Shown in pieces: positions 23,790 through 35,779 of a DNA stretch of 64,000 nt. The first letter of the stretch is position 1; the number at the start of each line of letters is the position of its first letter. This DNA comes from Rhabditoides inermis (lineage: Eukaryota; Nematoda; Chromadorea; Rhabditida; Rhabditidae): NCBI GenBank assembly GCA_963966185.1, contig CAWZYM010000025.1, forward strand, positions 1 through 64,000. Reading direction: 5' to 3'. Under the pieces are notes generated by a model. That model was not told the origin of the DNA and ran no database searches. It was given only the letters and a program-made list of their open reading frames with translations. Position numbers and translations under genes: made by a program.

Positions 23790-25756
23790 AGAGAGAGGAC
23801 GCACGTTATCCTGCGGTCGGCACTTGTCGTCGTAGACACATCGCTTCACGGCAGGATCGTAGCGCGTGAGAGCAGGGCATGTGTACATCTCGTATCTGAG
23901 TGAGAAGAAGAGATGAAATGATCTTCCACAACCAGTGGACTCACCCGCTTCCGACGCAGTACATGTATGTGTTGCAGGTGATGGAGTACGACTCGCCGCC
24001 CTGGCACTGCAAGGGAGGAAGGAGTACGAGAGGAAGGAAGTTTGAGTGTCCCCATTCGAGTGTGTGTTGTTGTATCATCAGTTTTCTTCCTTTTCCACGT
24101 GTTATTATGCAGCCTTATAAATCATTATCAAGAGTGCCGCGCACCTTCCTCTCCTCGGCGCAGTATCTCTCGCGGGTGCACCTCGCCAGCTGCGCATCGT
24201 ATCCCGTGCCCGTCTCACACACCCGACGACGCCACTCCAGAGAACCCTTCTCACCCTCCTTGCACGAAAGGAACTGAAAACAACTAGGATTCTCTTGCTC
24301 CCATTCACTACTAAACTAATTGATGAATTTCTCACCTCATCACACTTCTCGGTCGCTCTCTTCTCTCCGGCCTTGCACTCGTCGCATCCATACCGCGACG
24401 CCGGAACACACGACTGAAGCAATGACGTCATTTTGAGAATGAATTAACTGTCCCGCCTGCTTTCTGTACACGAATCCTGGTTTGCATGTGTACAGCTCTG
24501 CTCGCAGTCCGCTGCACTGGATGTGCTCGGAGGAGCAGTTTCCGAGAGAGACGATCGACCACTCGCGGCCACTGAAAGCAGTGTCAGTCCATTCCCCCAT
24601 ACAATTCCTCTTCTCCCGCACTCACTCGCACACGCCAGCCATGGTGCAGATATCGTCGGAGCGCCACTCGCGGCAGCCGTACCTCTGTGAACATTGGATG
24701 AGAGAGGAACAGAAGCATAGACCACCTCATCGTACACGTATCCGGGCTCGCAGTAGGTGATTGCCGGTTCGTCGTCGCAGTCGACGTACCACGGCCCGCA
24801 CGCGTGCTCCCGGATCGGGTTCAGCGGGTCGTTGTAGCGGGCCGAGTGACGGCGCTCGCACGTAGACCTGCATTTGTATGTCTTTCCTGTTCCCTCGCTT
24901 CTCTTGTCTACCTGAGCAGATACTGTCTGAGTGGCTGCGTCTCGCGCAGACTTGCCCTCCTGCAGTCGGCGAACTTCTCGCATGTGAGATGGTCGGTGAG
25001 CATGTGGTCTGAAGATATGACTACAAGAGAAGGAGGAGAGCGGCTCACTTCTGGGACAGGTGATGGGTATGGCGGTCTTTCTGTTGTGGTTGCAGAGGAT
25101 GGCCTGGCGGGAACACTCGCGGTCACCCTCCATCACATACACTCCACTGCCCGCCGCGCACAGCTCGAAGCGCTGCAAGAAGGGATCTCTCTCTCTCTCT
25201 CCCTCTTTCTCCCCCACTCTCTCCCCCTCTCTCTCCCCCCCTCTCTCTCCCACCTCAGCGAGTGTCTTGGTCTCTTCTGCCAGTCGGTTCGTGTCCGCGT
25301 CGAAACACTCCCTGGTGAACTCGGACGCCTCGTCGCAGCGGCCTCTCATGAACACCTACAAGTCGGTGTTCTTCTTCCTTCCTCCCTTCCCCTCCCTCCC
25401 TACCTGTCCGTGGAAGGGACACTTTCGTATGCTGTGGCTGCCATTCCTCGTCATGTCACACTCGACAAAGTACTCCGAGCACACACCGAGAGACACTCGC
25501 AGGGGACTCTGAACTTCTTCAAATGCCAAGCCTCGATCGAGTGACCCACCCTGTGTCCCGGCACTCCGTACTGTTGCTCGTTGAATCTGTCGTCGACGTG
25601 GTAGTGAGACGCGAGCTGGCACACCTGTCCGATATCCACGGCGAGTGGACGGAGACGGTGGCGGCCTGTGAGGGAGAGGGGGTGAGGAAGGAAGGGGAAG
25701 GCATCCTCACCATGCGCCGCTACGCTCACAAGTATACAGAAGAGTATGCTCTTCAT
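21595..25756 (-). CDS. Secreted multi-domain chitin-binding (peritrophin-A type) protein
   Basis: About two dozen short exons encode a long secreted protein. Exon 1 (25756-25711) is a signal peptide starting MKSILFCILVSVAAHG. The rest is a chain of about a dozen Cys-rich modules; several show the CBM14/peritrophin-A pattern with aromatic residues before the third Cys, such as CSEYFVECD, CQFYTACVEGKFQQFKC, CEAFYECATGQTW, CRHLIECVAGAWVNKQC and CTRFTVCVKGRWANRVC. Pro/Thr-rich linkers lie near 22075-22000 and 22800-22730. The protein ends in a Cys residue, with no membrane anchor. In nematodes such multi-CBD proteins build the eggshell or other chitinous matrix; CBD-1 of C. elegans is the nearest architecture I know. 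Several introns carry GA/CT tracts. Start, stop and module type are clear; some internal junctions were not checked base by base. Confidence 0.82.
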
Positions 25757-26397
25757 GCTTCTGCCTCCTCCTTCCCTCCTCTACCCATATATGCTCGCAT
25801 CTTCTGCTCTGTACTCCTAAACCACAACAAATGCCATCATTTCCAATAAAATTGGCGTGATTCATAAATTCGCAATACCCAATTGCCACCCCGAATCAAC
25901 ACAATACCATAAGATAATTTCGAAACACGTTCTCGAATAGATTTTATCGACGAGGGTAAGAAACAAACGCTAGTACATCAAATGTGAACATGCGGTGTGG
26001 ATGAAAAAAATACACAATCTATGCACAACATACTCAGAAATAGATCTACATCGTTTCGACGACAATTTGCATAAATCTTCTCCCACAAAACAATCTCTGC
26101 ATATGTAAACAAACGGGCTGTGTCGCAAGGGGGTTCGATGAGAATGGAGAAAGATGTGGAAAGTGACAGAGGGGAAGCCGCGCTCGGGCCGCGGACATTT
26201 GTTCGGTTAACAATTATTATGACTATCGCATTCGCACAGTGACAAGCATGAGAGAGAGAGGGAGAGAGGAGGAGGGGTGACAGGAGGGGGCGGTCGCCGC
26301 AGAAGAGTGACCGGCGCTCCTGTCGATACACCGTATTCAAGGGGTGGCAGCTAGCGAGAGACTGGCTCACGCGCGCTCACGCTAGGAACCTCTGGCG
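25757..26397. other. Spacer between chitin-binding and SLC6 genes
   Basis: 641 bp between two minus-strand genes. It should contain the upstream region of the chitin-binding gene and the 3' UTR of the SLC6 gene. A short GA-rich stretch lies at about 26250-26275. No gene is seen. Confidence 0.5.
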
Positions 26398-27703
26398 TCA
26401 CCGCTGCTGAAATCACACACATTCAGAAACTGTGCTCCATTATCAATCAATAACGTTGATGAACGCACCTCGAACGTCTCTGGTTCGGCGAGCGGTGCCT
26501 GAGGGAGGAGGAGGTATCCGGGGGCGGAGGAGGTGTACCTCGGAGCAGCCCCCGCGCCCGGGTGGCACGCACCCTTCTCCGAATCTCTCCCAAGACGAGT
26601 CTGCAACGTATACAGTGAGATACTATACCTTACAAAGGCGTACACTGTCCCCGATCGTACCTTGATGGTGTCCTTTGCCCTCTGGCATCTGGTCTCGCCG
26701 CCGCTTGCCCGGCAGCAGCATGCGCAGCAGCATGCCACGTACACATAGTAGGGTATGGGAGTGAGGGGCAGGAGGGCCAGGCCCGCCCCCACGTACTCCG
26801 ACCACTCCCAGCTGCGCACGGCAGGCGAGTACGACGAGAAGTCGTAGTCCAACGCGTTCAGCACACCGATTGCGATGGGCACAATCGGGAGGAGGTAGGT
26901 GAAGAGGAGGATGAAGTGGCCGAGACACCAGCAGCACGCGGCGCGCAGCATAGAGTGAAGGTCCTTGCCCAGACGGTGCGCGCCTACAAGGAGGGAGGGG
27001 TGAGAGAGGTAGGGAAGATAGAGAGGGGGAGAGACTCACAGTAGAACCAGGCGGTGACAAACAGCTCAGCAGCCAGGATGGCCCACAGGGTGATATACTT
27101 GAGGAACCCGGTGGCTAGTTCGTACGCGTGGCGGCCCGCCTGAAAGGGTGAGAGTGAGTACGCAACGCAATACTATTTATACATTTACATTGAATACGAT
27201 CATCAAGGTAGAACACAAGGTAGAAAAAGGTGGAACGATTCCACGAGAAAGAAGACGCACCTGTGTGGTGAAGTATATGCTGAGTCCGTATCCGAAGGCG
27301 ACAGTGAGGAATGCGAGAAGGAATCGGGGGAAGCACCGCGAGGCCTTCTCACCGAACGCGTCTTCCAGGGTGGCGAGGACAGAGAGCGAGAGCAGGAACT
27401 GAAAGGGACACGTGACACAGCTCAGAAAAGAAGAGTCCAGAAACAACTCACGAATACGTTTCCGAGTACGAGTATGCACATGGCGAGTAGCATGCCACTC
27501 CACAGCTTGATGTTGGGGACGTAGGAGAGGTAGGCGAGCAGGTGCCACAGCTGCGTCTCGCCTGAACAGGGGAGAGTGAGAGGGAAGGGGGGGAGGGAGG
27601 CAGACTCACCCTGATCGAGCAGCTCCAGCGGCTGCAGACCCGTCTTCACGGCCACGTAGCCAACGAAACCGAACACCATCACCACCTGAACGGACCACCT
27701 TCT

Positions 27704-27749
<46 letters not shown>

Positions 27750-29279
27750 CTCCCCTACCTGCATGGCGGTGAGGAGTGCGTGTCCGAGCACGATGAGTAT
27801 GGTGTCCCCCACGAGGTTGTTGCTCCTCTTGTTGTAGCTCCCGATCGTGATGAACGCCCCGTAGCCGATGCCCGACGCCAGAATCGCCTGCTCGGCAGCC
27901 AGCTTCCACATCTAACAAACCAGATTAATAAGGTTAAACGTCACGTCGCGGATTTGTGATTGTGTGTTCATCATGCTTTCTTAGCGAGCATGCCAGCAAA
28001 ACATCACAAGAAATGACAAACATTGTAGTATACTCACGTGATAGTCCATCATCCTGTCCCAGTCGGTGGCCGTCCACACTCCCTCCAGCATCTGCCACAG
28101 GCCATCCATGGTGCACGCACGGATGAGCAGCGCCAGCAGCAGAGAGAACGAGGCCATGAATGTGAACGGGATCACCTGCAAGCGACCAGCTCAACCTCTC
28201 TTACACGTGCTTCCTTTCAAGAGCCACATCTGACAGTGCACTGAAGAATGTTGAGCCCTCTCACCTTTCCGAGCCATCGCACGCCGAAGCAGATGGCGAG
28301 GAAGACGCCGATCCACACTGCGCCCTGTGCGGACAGAAGGTAGTGCTGGAAGTCGCCGAAGTCCACAATCGACGACGACGGACGCTCCAGAGAGCTGAAA
28401 AGGAGCGATGAGGGCAACTGCGCAGGAAAGAGACGAGAGACCCACTTGATGAACTGCATGAGGCTGCTCTCGTCGTGGATGGCGTTGAGCTTGGTGTGCG
28501 TGTTGGCGGTGAAGTTGGCGAGGCTGCCCGCCTCCCGGCACGGGAACGCCACCAGCTCAGGGAAGTTCTTGCAGTTGAGCCACGGAAGCCCCGGCCGGTC
28601 CGCCCACACTGTCCAGAACAGGTGGAAGAGAAACAGACACAGCCAGCCCACGAAGCGTGTCATGCACGCCAGCACCATGAGCGAGTACAGGATCTGCGCC
28701 ACTCCGATGCCTGAGAGGAGGTGGTGAGAGGGAGAGAGGGAGAGAGGGAGAGGGAGAGGGAGAGAGGGAGGGAGAGAGAGAGAGAATGGATTTCTCACCC
28801 TTGAAAAGAGGCACGAGGTTGTAGAATGCGAGTACGGGCGCCCTTCCAGTGAGTTGACCGATTGCCAGCTCGAGGATGATGGTGGGAAGCACCACCGCAA
28901 GCAAACTCGCACCGTACGCACTCACGAACGCCACTCAAACCAAACGTATGTCATAGGATTGTACATAAACACAATTAACAATATACAAAACAGAAAAAAA
29001 GCTACTCACGTCCTCCGTTCTCGAGGATCATCTTTGGTAGGTTGAGAAGGTTGGTGGTGGCGAAGACGTAAGAGAGGGAGGCGACGATGAAGTCGACCTG
29101 GAGAAAGAGAGGAATGAGAGAGATAAAGAGAGAAAGAGAGAGAGAGAGAGGGGGGGGGGAAGAGAGAGGAAGAGAGAGAGAGAGAGAGAGATGCGTACCT
29201 TGAATGACCACAGATCCCTCCACTCTTCGATGAGTTCGCTCATCTTGAGGTTCGACCAGCTTCGCTCTTCGAACCACAT
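26398..29279 (-). CDS. Divergent SLC6-family (sodium/neurotransmitter symporter-like) transporter
   Basis: SLC6 carriers use Na+ and usually Cl- gradients to import amines or amino acids across the plasma membrane. Fourteen exons join in phase (29279-29199, 29097-29010, 28933-28799, 28710-28446, 28394-28265, 28175-28038, 27911-27759, 27685-27610, 27561-27452, 27398-27261, 27139-27040, 26983-26661, 26600-26469, 26406-26398), giving 625 residues and about 12 membrane segments. Family blocks include the TM1 entry DFIVASLSYVFATTNLLNLP, the TM2 IILELAIGQLTGRAP, a long loop with two Cys (about residues 135-195) between TM3 and TM4, and TM6-7 AILASGIGYGAFITIGSYNKR. The usual GLGNVWRFP of TM1 is not preserved, although the Asn is. 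The tail is Cys-rich (VACCCACCCRAS). The substrate cannot be told. A TTTAG acceptor abuts the start; a last coding exon of only nine bases is inferred. Confidence 0.85.
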
Positions 29280-31857
29280 CCTAAATCTAAAAAAGACGAT
29301 GTCATTATTATGTATTTCCGTAGAAGATAAAGATCATAACAATAACTTAACACAGACCGTTTCGTATGTTCCTATAGCCGCATGCACAGTCCTCGCTTGG
29401 CGGGGAGGCGAAAGCACCTGCAGACACAACCAATCAATCAATCAACCATCCAATACTACTAGTACACTCGCGATTAAACTCGAGATCAACAACAATAACA
29501 GAGACAAGGGGTGCGGTGAGATGAGAGAGTGATCGAGGGATGACCGCGAGAAGAAGCAAGCGAGAGACCACGTTGTAACATAGTCGAGCCAAGCTGGGGA
29601 CACGAGAAAACTATGGAATAGCCCGGTGTCAAAAAGGGGACATATGCATGCCCAACTGCCATCTATCGGCACTCGTGTGAAATGAATACTCTGTCGCTCA
29701 CGGATGGATACACACGGCCATAACATGTATGCAGCACACACACACACTCAACCTGGCTAGCAAATGCTCGCACAACAACAATCCCCATCCATGCAATGCA
29801 ACACAGAACGAGTCGCGGAAAAAGATAAAATAGGCATATCGATAAAGGTAGTGCAGAACTTTTCTATACAAACTTTGCACAGGTAAAGATAATTGCATCC
29901 ATCAGCCAGTTGATAAACAACGACGAGTGGGTGCATCATTGAATGCGCGAGTCAATAACAACTGTCTCACCCTAAGCCGATTTCCGACCAGTTTGGAAGA
30001 GGCGAGGTGTGAATGAACAAACGCGATATTTTACATTACAGAACAGTGAGCAGACTCGCAGGAATCGCAGCTGCCCACAATTAGTCACTTTCCCGTTGTC
30101 AGTCGTTTTTGTGGACTCGAGACAACGAGACGACATCACTTCAGTTTTCAGTTTAGTTTACAACGCACACATTCCACATCAGGAAGGCGATTCTCTCACT
30201 AAGGGTCTCTCACTACTGACTCACTGCGACACTCATCGCTGCTCTCACCACGATGTCAAAACAATCAAAGTGACTTCTTATGATTCAACCCGGCAAAAAT
30301 CGCGCGCGAGCCTTCGCGGGAGGTGAGTGAGTGAGAGTAGTACGTTCGAATCGGAACCGACCGATCGATACCGCATGAAAGTGCGGAGCAAAAACACACA
30401 CACAGACAGACATGCGTAAGGTTCGCTCATTCATTTGTGGGCGGCGATAATGGTGGGAACAGGAGCAAGTGAGAGGGGTAGTGAGTGAGGAGAGTGGCAC
30501 ACTCACTCTCGCAACACTCGCTCACTGCGAGAAAAGTGATTTGTTGCGAGTAATGAGTGCTACTCGGGGGGCACAGGAGAAGTGAGCGATCACTCGATAC
30601 AGCACACCCAGACAGAGAAATACATCATGCATCTGCCGGACACGACACGTCTATAGAAAAAGGGAGGCAGCAGCTGAAAGTGAAGGGGGAAATGCCGTGC
30701 CACTTTCACACTGTCGCCAACAACAATATGCCACGGGAAATAAATCGAATTATCAACACGGCACGGACGAAAGAAAACAAAAGGAGACGGACAAGTCGCC
30801 TTCTTGGAACACGGGAAAAAGTGACCGCCACCAGCATACAAATTGCCTAACCTAATCGAATCATAGAAACGGTTCGGCTTGCGAGCGTGGAGCAGCGTAT
30901 CAGTGGCGATAAGAAGTGGGTAACCAGCTCGTTTGCGACAATGAAGAGAGCTATGTGATCGATGCCCCTCTAATGACCAAAACGGCTATAAACTGCTCGA
31001 TTGCCACAGAGAGGAAGCGAGTATAGCGAGCAGATGAGGAAGAGCGTCGTCCAAAACATAGAGGAGGGCGAATCCACCTAGGGTGCTTCCGAGAGAACAG
31101 GACAGAGACAGAGAGAGGGAAAGAGAGGGGGACAGACAAGGAGGACAGCATGTGACGACTCACGACGAAAACAATCATCCCCTCGCTCTCCTGTGCTGCC
31201 TCCTAGTACTACTACTCCGTGCCAGGAGAGCCGTCATGCCAATGAATGCACAATAAACACACACGCTATGAAAACAAACACATAACACAACACACGGGAA
31301 GACGGGTACTGAAAATTCTACCCAACTCCTTATGCAAAATAGTTTTTACCAATGAAAGTTACGGAACGTTTAATCGGGGAGAGTTGGATGTAGGCATGTT
31401 GCGATTGCAGTGAGGGGGGAGAGGTGAGAGTATAATTGAGGGAGGCGAGGCGAGTCGTTGCGGGTTCGAGAGACGACAAACAGAGAGAGAGATGCAGTCA
31501 ACACGCGACACGCAACAACCGACCGACACAGAAACAGTGCTCTCCAGTAGCCAGATCGTATCGTTCCAAATCGAAGACGGTTTGCGGGTCATTTTCTCTC
31601 TCGCCACGCATTTGTCTTCCGCGCTCACGCAATCGATCCCTGACCGATTAGTCATCTCTCTGTCTCACTCTCTCTCACTACTTCAGACAGTCTCACTCGC
31701 GCACTCACTCGCGCATTGATATTATAATCACGGCGGCACGGTCTCATCTCGTGAGGGAGAGGTCATAAAACACGCAAAACCATAGAGATGCGGTATGGGA
31801 AATGATATGGTAGGGGAATGGAATGGGCATGCCACCGGGTGGGAACGACGCGAGTAC

Positions 31858-31900
<43 letters not shown>

Positions 31901-32115
31901 GGTGGGACGCTGCCATCAACCGTCAAAACAAGATCGTCGAGGGCGTATTCAAATTCACACGCAATCTATGTGCACAGGTTTGTGTGTAGCCTCGGCCGAT
32001 AAACAATACATACTCGATTCAATCAAGAGATATAAGAGAAGTCGAGAAGGAAAAAAGAGGGAGGAGGAGAGAGAGGGAGAGAGAGGGGGGAAGAGGAAGA
32101 GAGGAGAGAAGGTGG

Positions 32116-32146
<31 letters not shown>

Positions 32147-33047
32147 TAGGAAATAAGGCAGGGAAAAGGGGGAGGGTGAAAGGAGGAACTGCCGACAGTC
32201 ACAACATCGCCCGAATTGTGTGCGATTCGAACGAGATAACAATGTGATATAATATGGGGCGACAGTGAGTGACCGGCGATTATCGGCAGTCGAGTGGGCA
32301 TGAATAGAGTTTGGTGGAGAGGGGGGACACCCGCGGGGGCTAGCCACAGATTAGGTCACTCGAACCCGTAGCGTCACAATGCGACACTGTGCATACACTG
32401 GGCCTCGGGGAGACTCGTGTCTGTGCGACAACAGGAAATGAGGGGGCTCTCCTCCCCCTCCAAGGACATGAGACAAGACGAGAAGGTAATCCATTCCGTG
32501 ACAACACATACACACTCTAAGCGACAAGCACAAGTCATGTGCATGCACTCTCTCCCTCTCTCTGTCTCTCTCTGTCTGTCTCCCTTCACACTCACTCACT
32601 CAGCCCACCTTGAATTACTTGAGAGAGTGAGGGAAAATAAAAACGCATGCGTCCCTCTCTATTGAAAACCTTTGCGCGTTTCTGTTGTCTCACGAAATTG
32701 CGTAGTGGCAACTCGGAGGGAGTATGCAAACTCTGGCTCATAATTGCAATGAATGAATGTGCAATCATAGCAATCCGATTCTGAGCCGATAAGAAGACAG
32801 GGACACAAGGAAACGACAAACAGCGAAACGTGCAGTAAGCCTCTACTCGACAATCATACAAAAAAACACATCTGAACCCAAGTGGTAATGTCGTTTGTCC
32901 GTTTGTCTCTAAAAGGAAAGGAGAGAGAAAGATAAGTGAGAGATAGAGGGAGAGAGGGAGAAAGAGAGAGTAGGCAGAGCTTCCGATGACCATTCGGCTC
33001 CTCATTACTCGTGTCGCGCAAAGAAGGGAATCGACTGCCCTCTTCCC

Positions 33048-33092
<45 letters not shown>

Positions 33093-35617
33093 TCTCTCTC
33101 GACGACCGTCTAATTATCGATGAATGACGATGTGGTGAAACATGAGGGGGGACAAAGAACGCGGAATCTGGAAGAAGGCGCACCCAGACGGGGCACTTGA
33201 CACGAATCGAACACCTTCCACGCCTTCTGCCATGCCCTCCCCTCTATCCCGCGGCGAATTACCGCATTGGCATATGGCGAGGGCAGAGACGCAATCCGCG
33301 AACGGGCCACCTCAGAGAGTCCATCACGAAACGACGACGACGAGGGAAACACCCGAGGACAACCAGAAATGACAGATCAACATGGCGATCGTCAAGCAAA
33401 AAGTCAAGGTGATTGCTGGAGACGAGAGCATGGTAAGTCGAGTCATATTGTAGCAAATTAGATTCGATAGAAAAGCATCTCTCTCGCACCTCTTTCTCTC
33501 TTTCTCTAATCAGTATCAGCGCCGTGTCTCAATAACGCAATTACTCGAGTTGCATTGAGGGGGGACGATGTAGCTGGAACGACGCTGAGAAGAGCCAAGG
33601 AAGGAGGGCCGAATTTGAATAGCATGGGATTAGTGCGCGAGTCGTGGCGCTCTTGGAATGAATAAGATGCACATATGCGCATCTGGCACAACCAACACAA
33701 AAACACGCATCGCTTACGCCAACATCGGGAAGCGCGAGGCAAGGCGAGGCGAGAACGCGCCACTAATAAACGGAATGTGATGTGTGAATGGCACGACGCA
33801 ACTCTCCGGCCAGAGTCGCGTCCAGCGGCCAATCGCGCATTCCCAGTAGCCAATGGATGGGCATGCAGGTGAAAAAAAACTAGTTTACACGCGCGAGAAT
33901 TGTTTGGCGGACGACGAATCGGGAGAGAGGAGAGGTCGTAGCAGCAGCTCTCTCGCACCTTGACGACCGAAAGAGGTGTAATAGCGGAGGCCAAAGAATA
34001 TCTGCACGCCTACGAACTACGATTCATTGGAGAACCTAGCCACACGGACAGCGACACGGATGAACAAGGACGACGCATAATGAGGATGGCGGGCGGGTGA
34101 GGAGACAGTAGACAATTAGTGGCGGTGAGATAAAGAAGAGATGTGGACAACGTGCATGGAAAATCAACTAGAAACATTGAGAATATGGGATAGAGTGCAG
34201 TCGGAACGTCGAGTCTCTCTCGCATGGTTGACTGAGTGAGAGGGGGGAGACAATCGAATCCCTGATATAGCGGGGCTAGGAGGCAATAATGTGCTCAACC
34301 GGCAGAAAATTACATTCCTCAACCTACCCACAATGCACTCTCATTGATAGAATGCGCGAAAACAAAGAAAATTAACGGAATATAGATAAAATAATCAAAA
34401 TACTGTGCATTTTTAATGGAAAACACCGGAAGTACTGATATATGGTTCAAAATTTTGCAGGCTGGTGCGTATGAGAAGATTAGAAGATCACAATGAAACT
34501 AAGATTCAAAAGTGGCATTGTGGAAATGGTGCTCATAGTGAAATTGCGATACAGCGAATTGGCGAGTGGTATGCGCATTGCTTACGCATAAATCCGGTAA
34601 ACAGAAGCTATGGTAGAGATGGGCGCTTGGATAGCTGCCAGCCAGAGGGGCTCTGTGTGGACAGATGGGTCGAGGGAGGAGAGGGAGAGAGGAGAGAGGG
34701 GGGAAGGTCCGTGAGGTCAAATCCCGATCGATAGAGCCAATCCCGCGCACACACCACACCGGCTATTATTATAATATCAATCCGTCTCGCATAATGAGGC
34801 ATGAAATCGACCCCGGCGAGCGCGCGTAATCAAGACGTCATTTCTTGAAGCTGCTGAAGCAACCAACAAACAGCAACGAGGATGTTTGCGGGGTGTTGTA
34901 AATAACTTCTAGCGTTGTCGTGAATGCGTTTTGGTGATCGTAAATTGTGGGAACCATACTAGCATCGCTATCGCATTGCCCCACTTGTTGAATGAATGTG
35001 AATGAAACGGGAAGCTCTCCATTAAACGAATGATGGATACATTCCACTGGTACTCACTGATACTAGTACGCTCACCACTCACAGACGACATCCATTTTGC
35101 AATCAGCTTTATGCACATTATATACATGTTTCCTGGTGATTCAAACATGAAAGAAATTGTTCGTACCAAGTAAGTATGTTACAGTGAACGGCAGCGTGTC
35201 ATTTTTACAGAAACGGAAGTGTGTTATGGGCGGAGTGTGCTGGCTGATTCAAATTTGCTCGCGAGCATACGCAGGTGGGACGTGGAAACGACCGAGAGGT
35301 AGACGACAGACCGCGAGCAAATCACAAATCACAGGGAAGGAGAGCACTCGGATGGGAGGTGTCATCATCCAGGGCACTCTCGAGAGATAGATCCTAGAAC
35401 ATCTAGAAGCGAAGAGGCTGTGTGGGTGGCGAGAGGTTAGGCGATCTGAGGACTATGCGAGGCGTCTCTTGGAGACGAGGTGCTACGAACGAGGAGCAGA
35501 CAAGTGCCACTGAAAAAATATTTTTCATCACCTACTTATTCATGCATAAAAGCATATTGGTGAACTAACTCACATGTACATGTTGAGCCGTTAGACGGCG
35601 TTGTTGAGATGCCACAT
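29280..35617. other. Gene-poor 6.3-kb region
   Basis: The longest stretch without a recognisable gene. It carries pure or nearly pure GA/CT tracts at 31861-31899, 32051-32146 and 33049-33099, and many dispersed GAGAG and CACTC clusters. Open frames are short and compositionally simple. It must contain the SLC6 promoter, because that gene starts at 29279 and points left, and the 3' UTR of the 35618-40224 gene. Untranslated exons, enhancers or unspliced non-coding transcripts are possible; I see no tRNA, rRNA or snRNA. Confidence 0.6.
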
Positions 35618-35745
35618 TTAGTGACGGGGTGCGCGGCGGGGACGGCGAGAGGAGGAGGGGGCGGGAGAGACCGAGAACGACGGGCGGACCACCACACGGT
35701 CTGCAAGGAGGGCATAGGGAGAGGGAGAGGGAGGGAGGGAGAGGG

Positions 35746-35779
<34 letters not shown>

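Noticed and set aside
24444..25355. Minus-strand 303-codon continuous frame as a single exon
   Set aside because: It reads through introns with consensus donors and acceptors; only parts are exons of the chitin-binding gene.
31861..33099. GA/CT tracts as possible CRISPR-like or minisatellite arrays
   Set aside because: They are plain dinucleotide microsatellites without spacers, in a eukaryotic genome.
34465..34734. Plus-strand 89-codon frame in the gene-poor region
   Set aside because: Short, compositionally simple, without splice-linked partner exons or recognisable motif.
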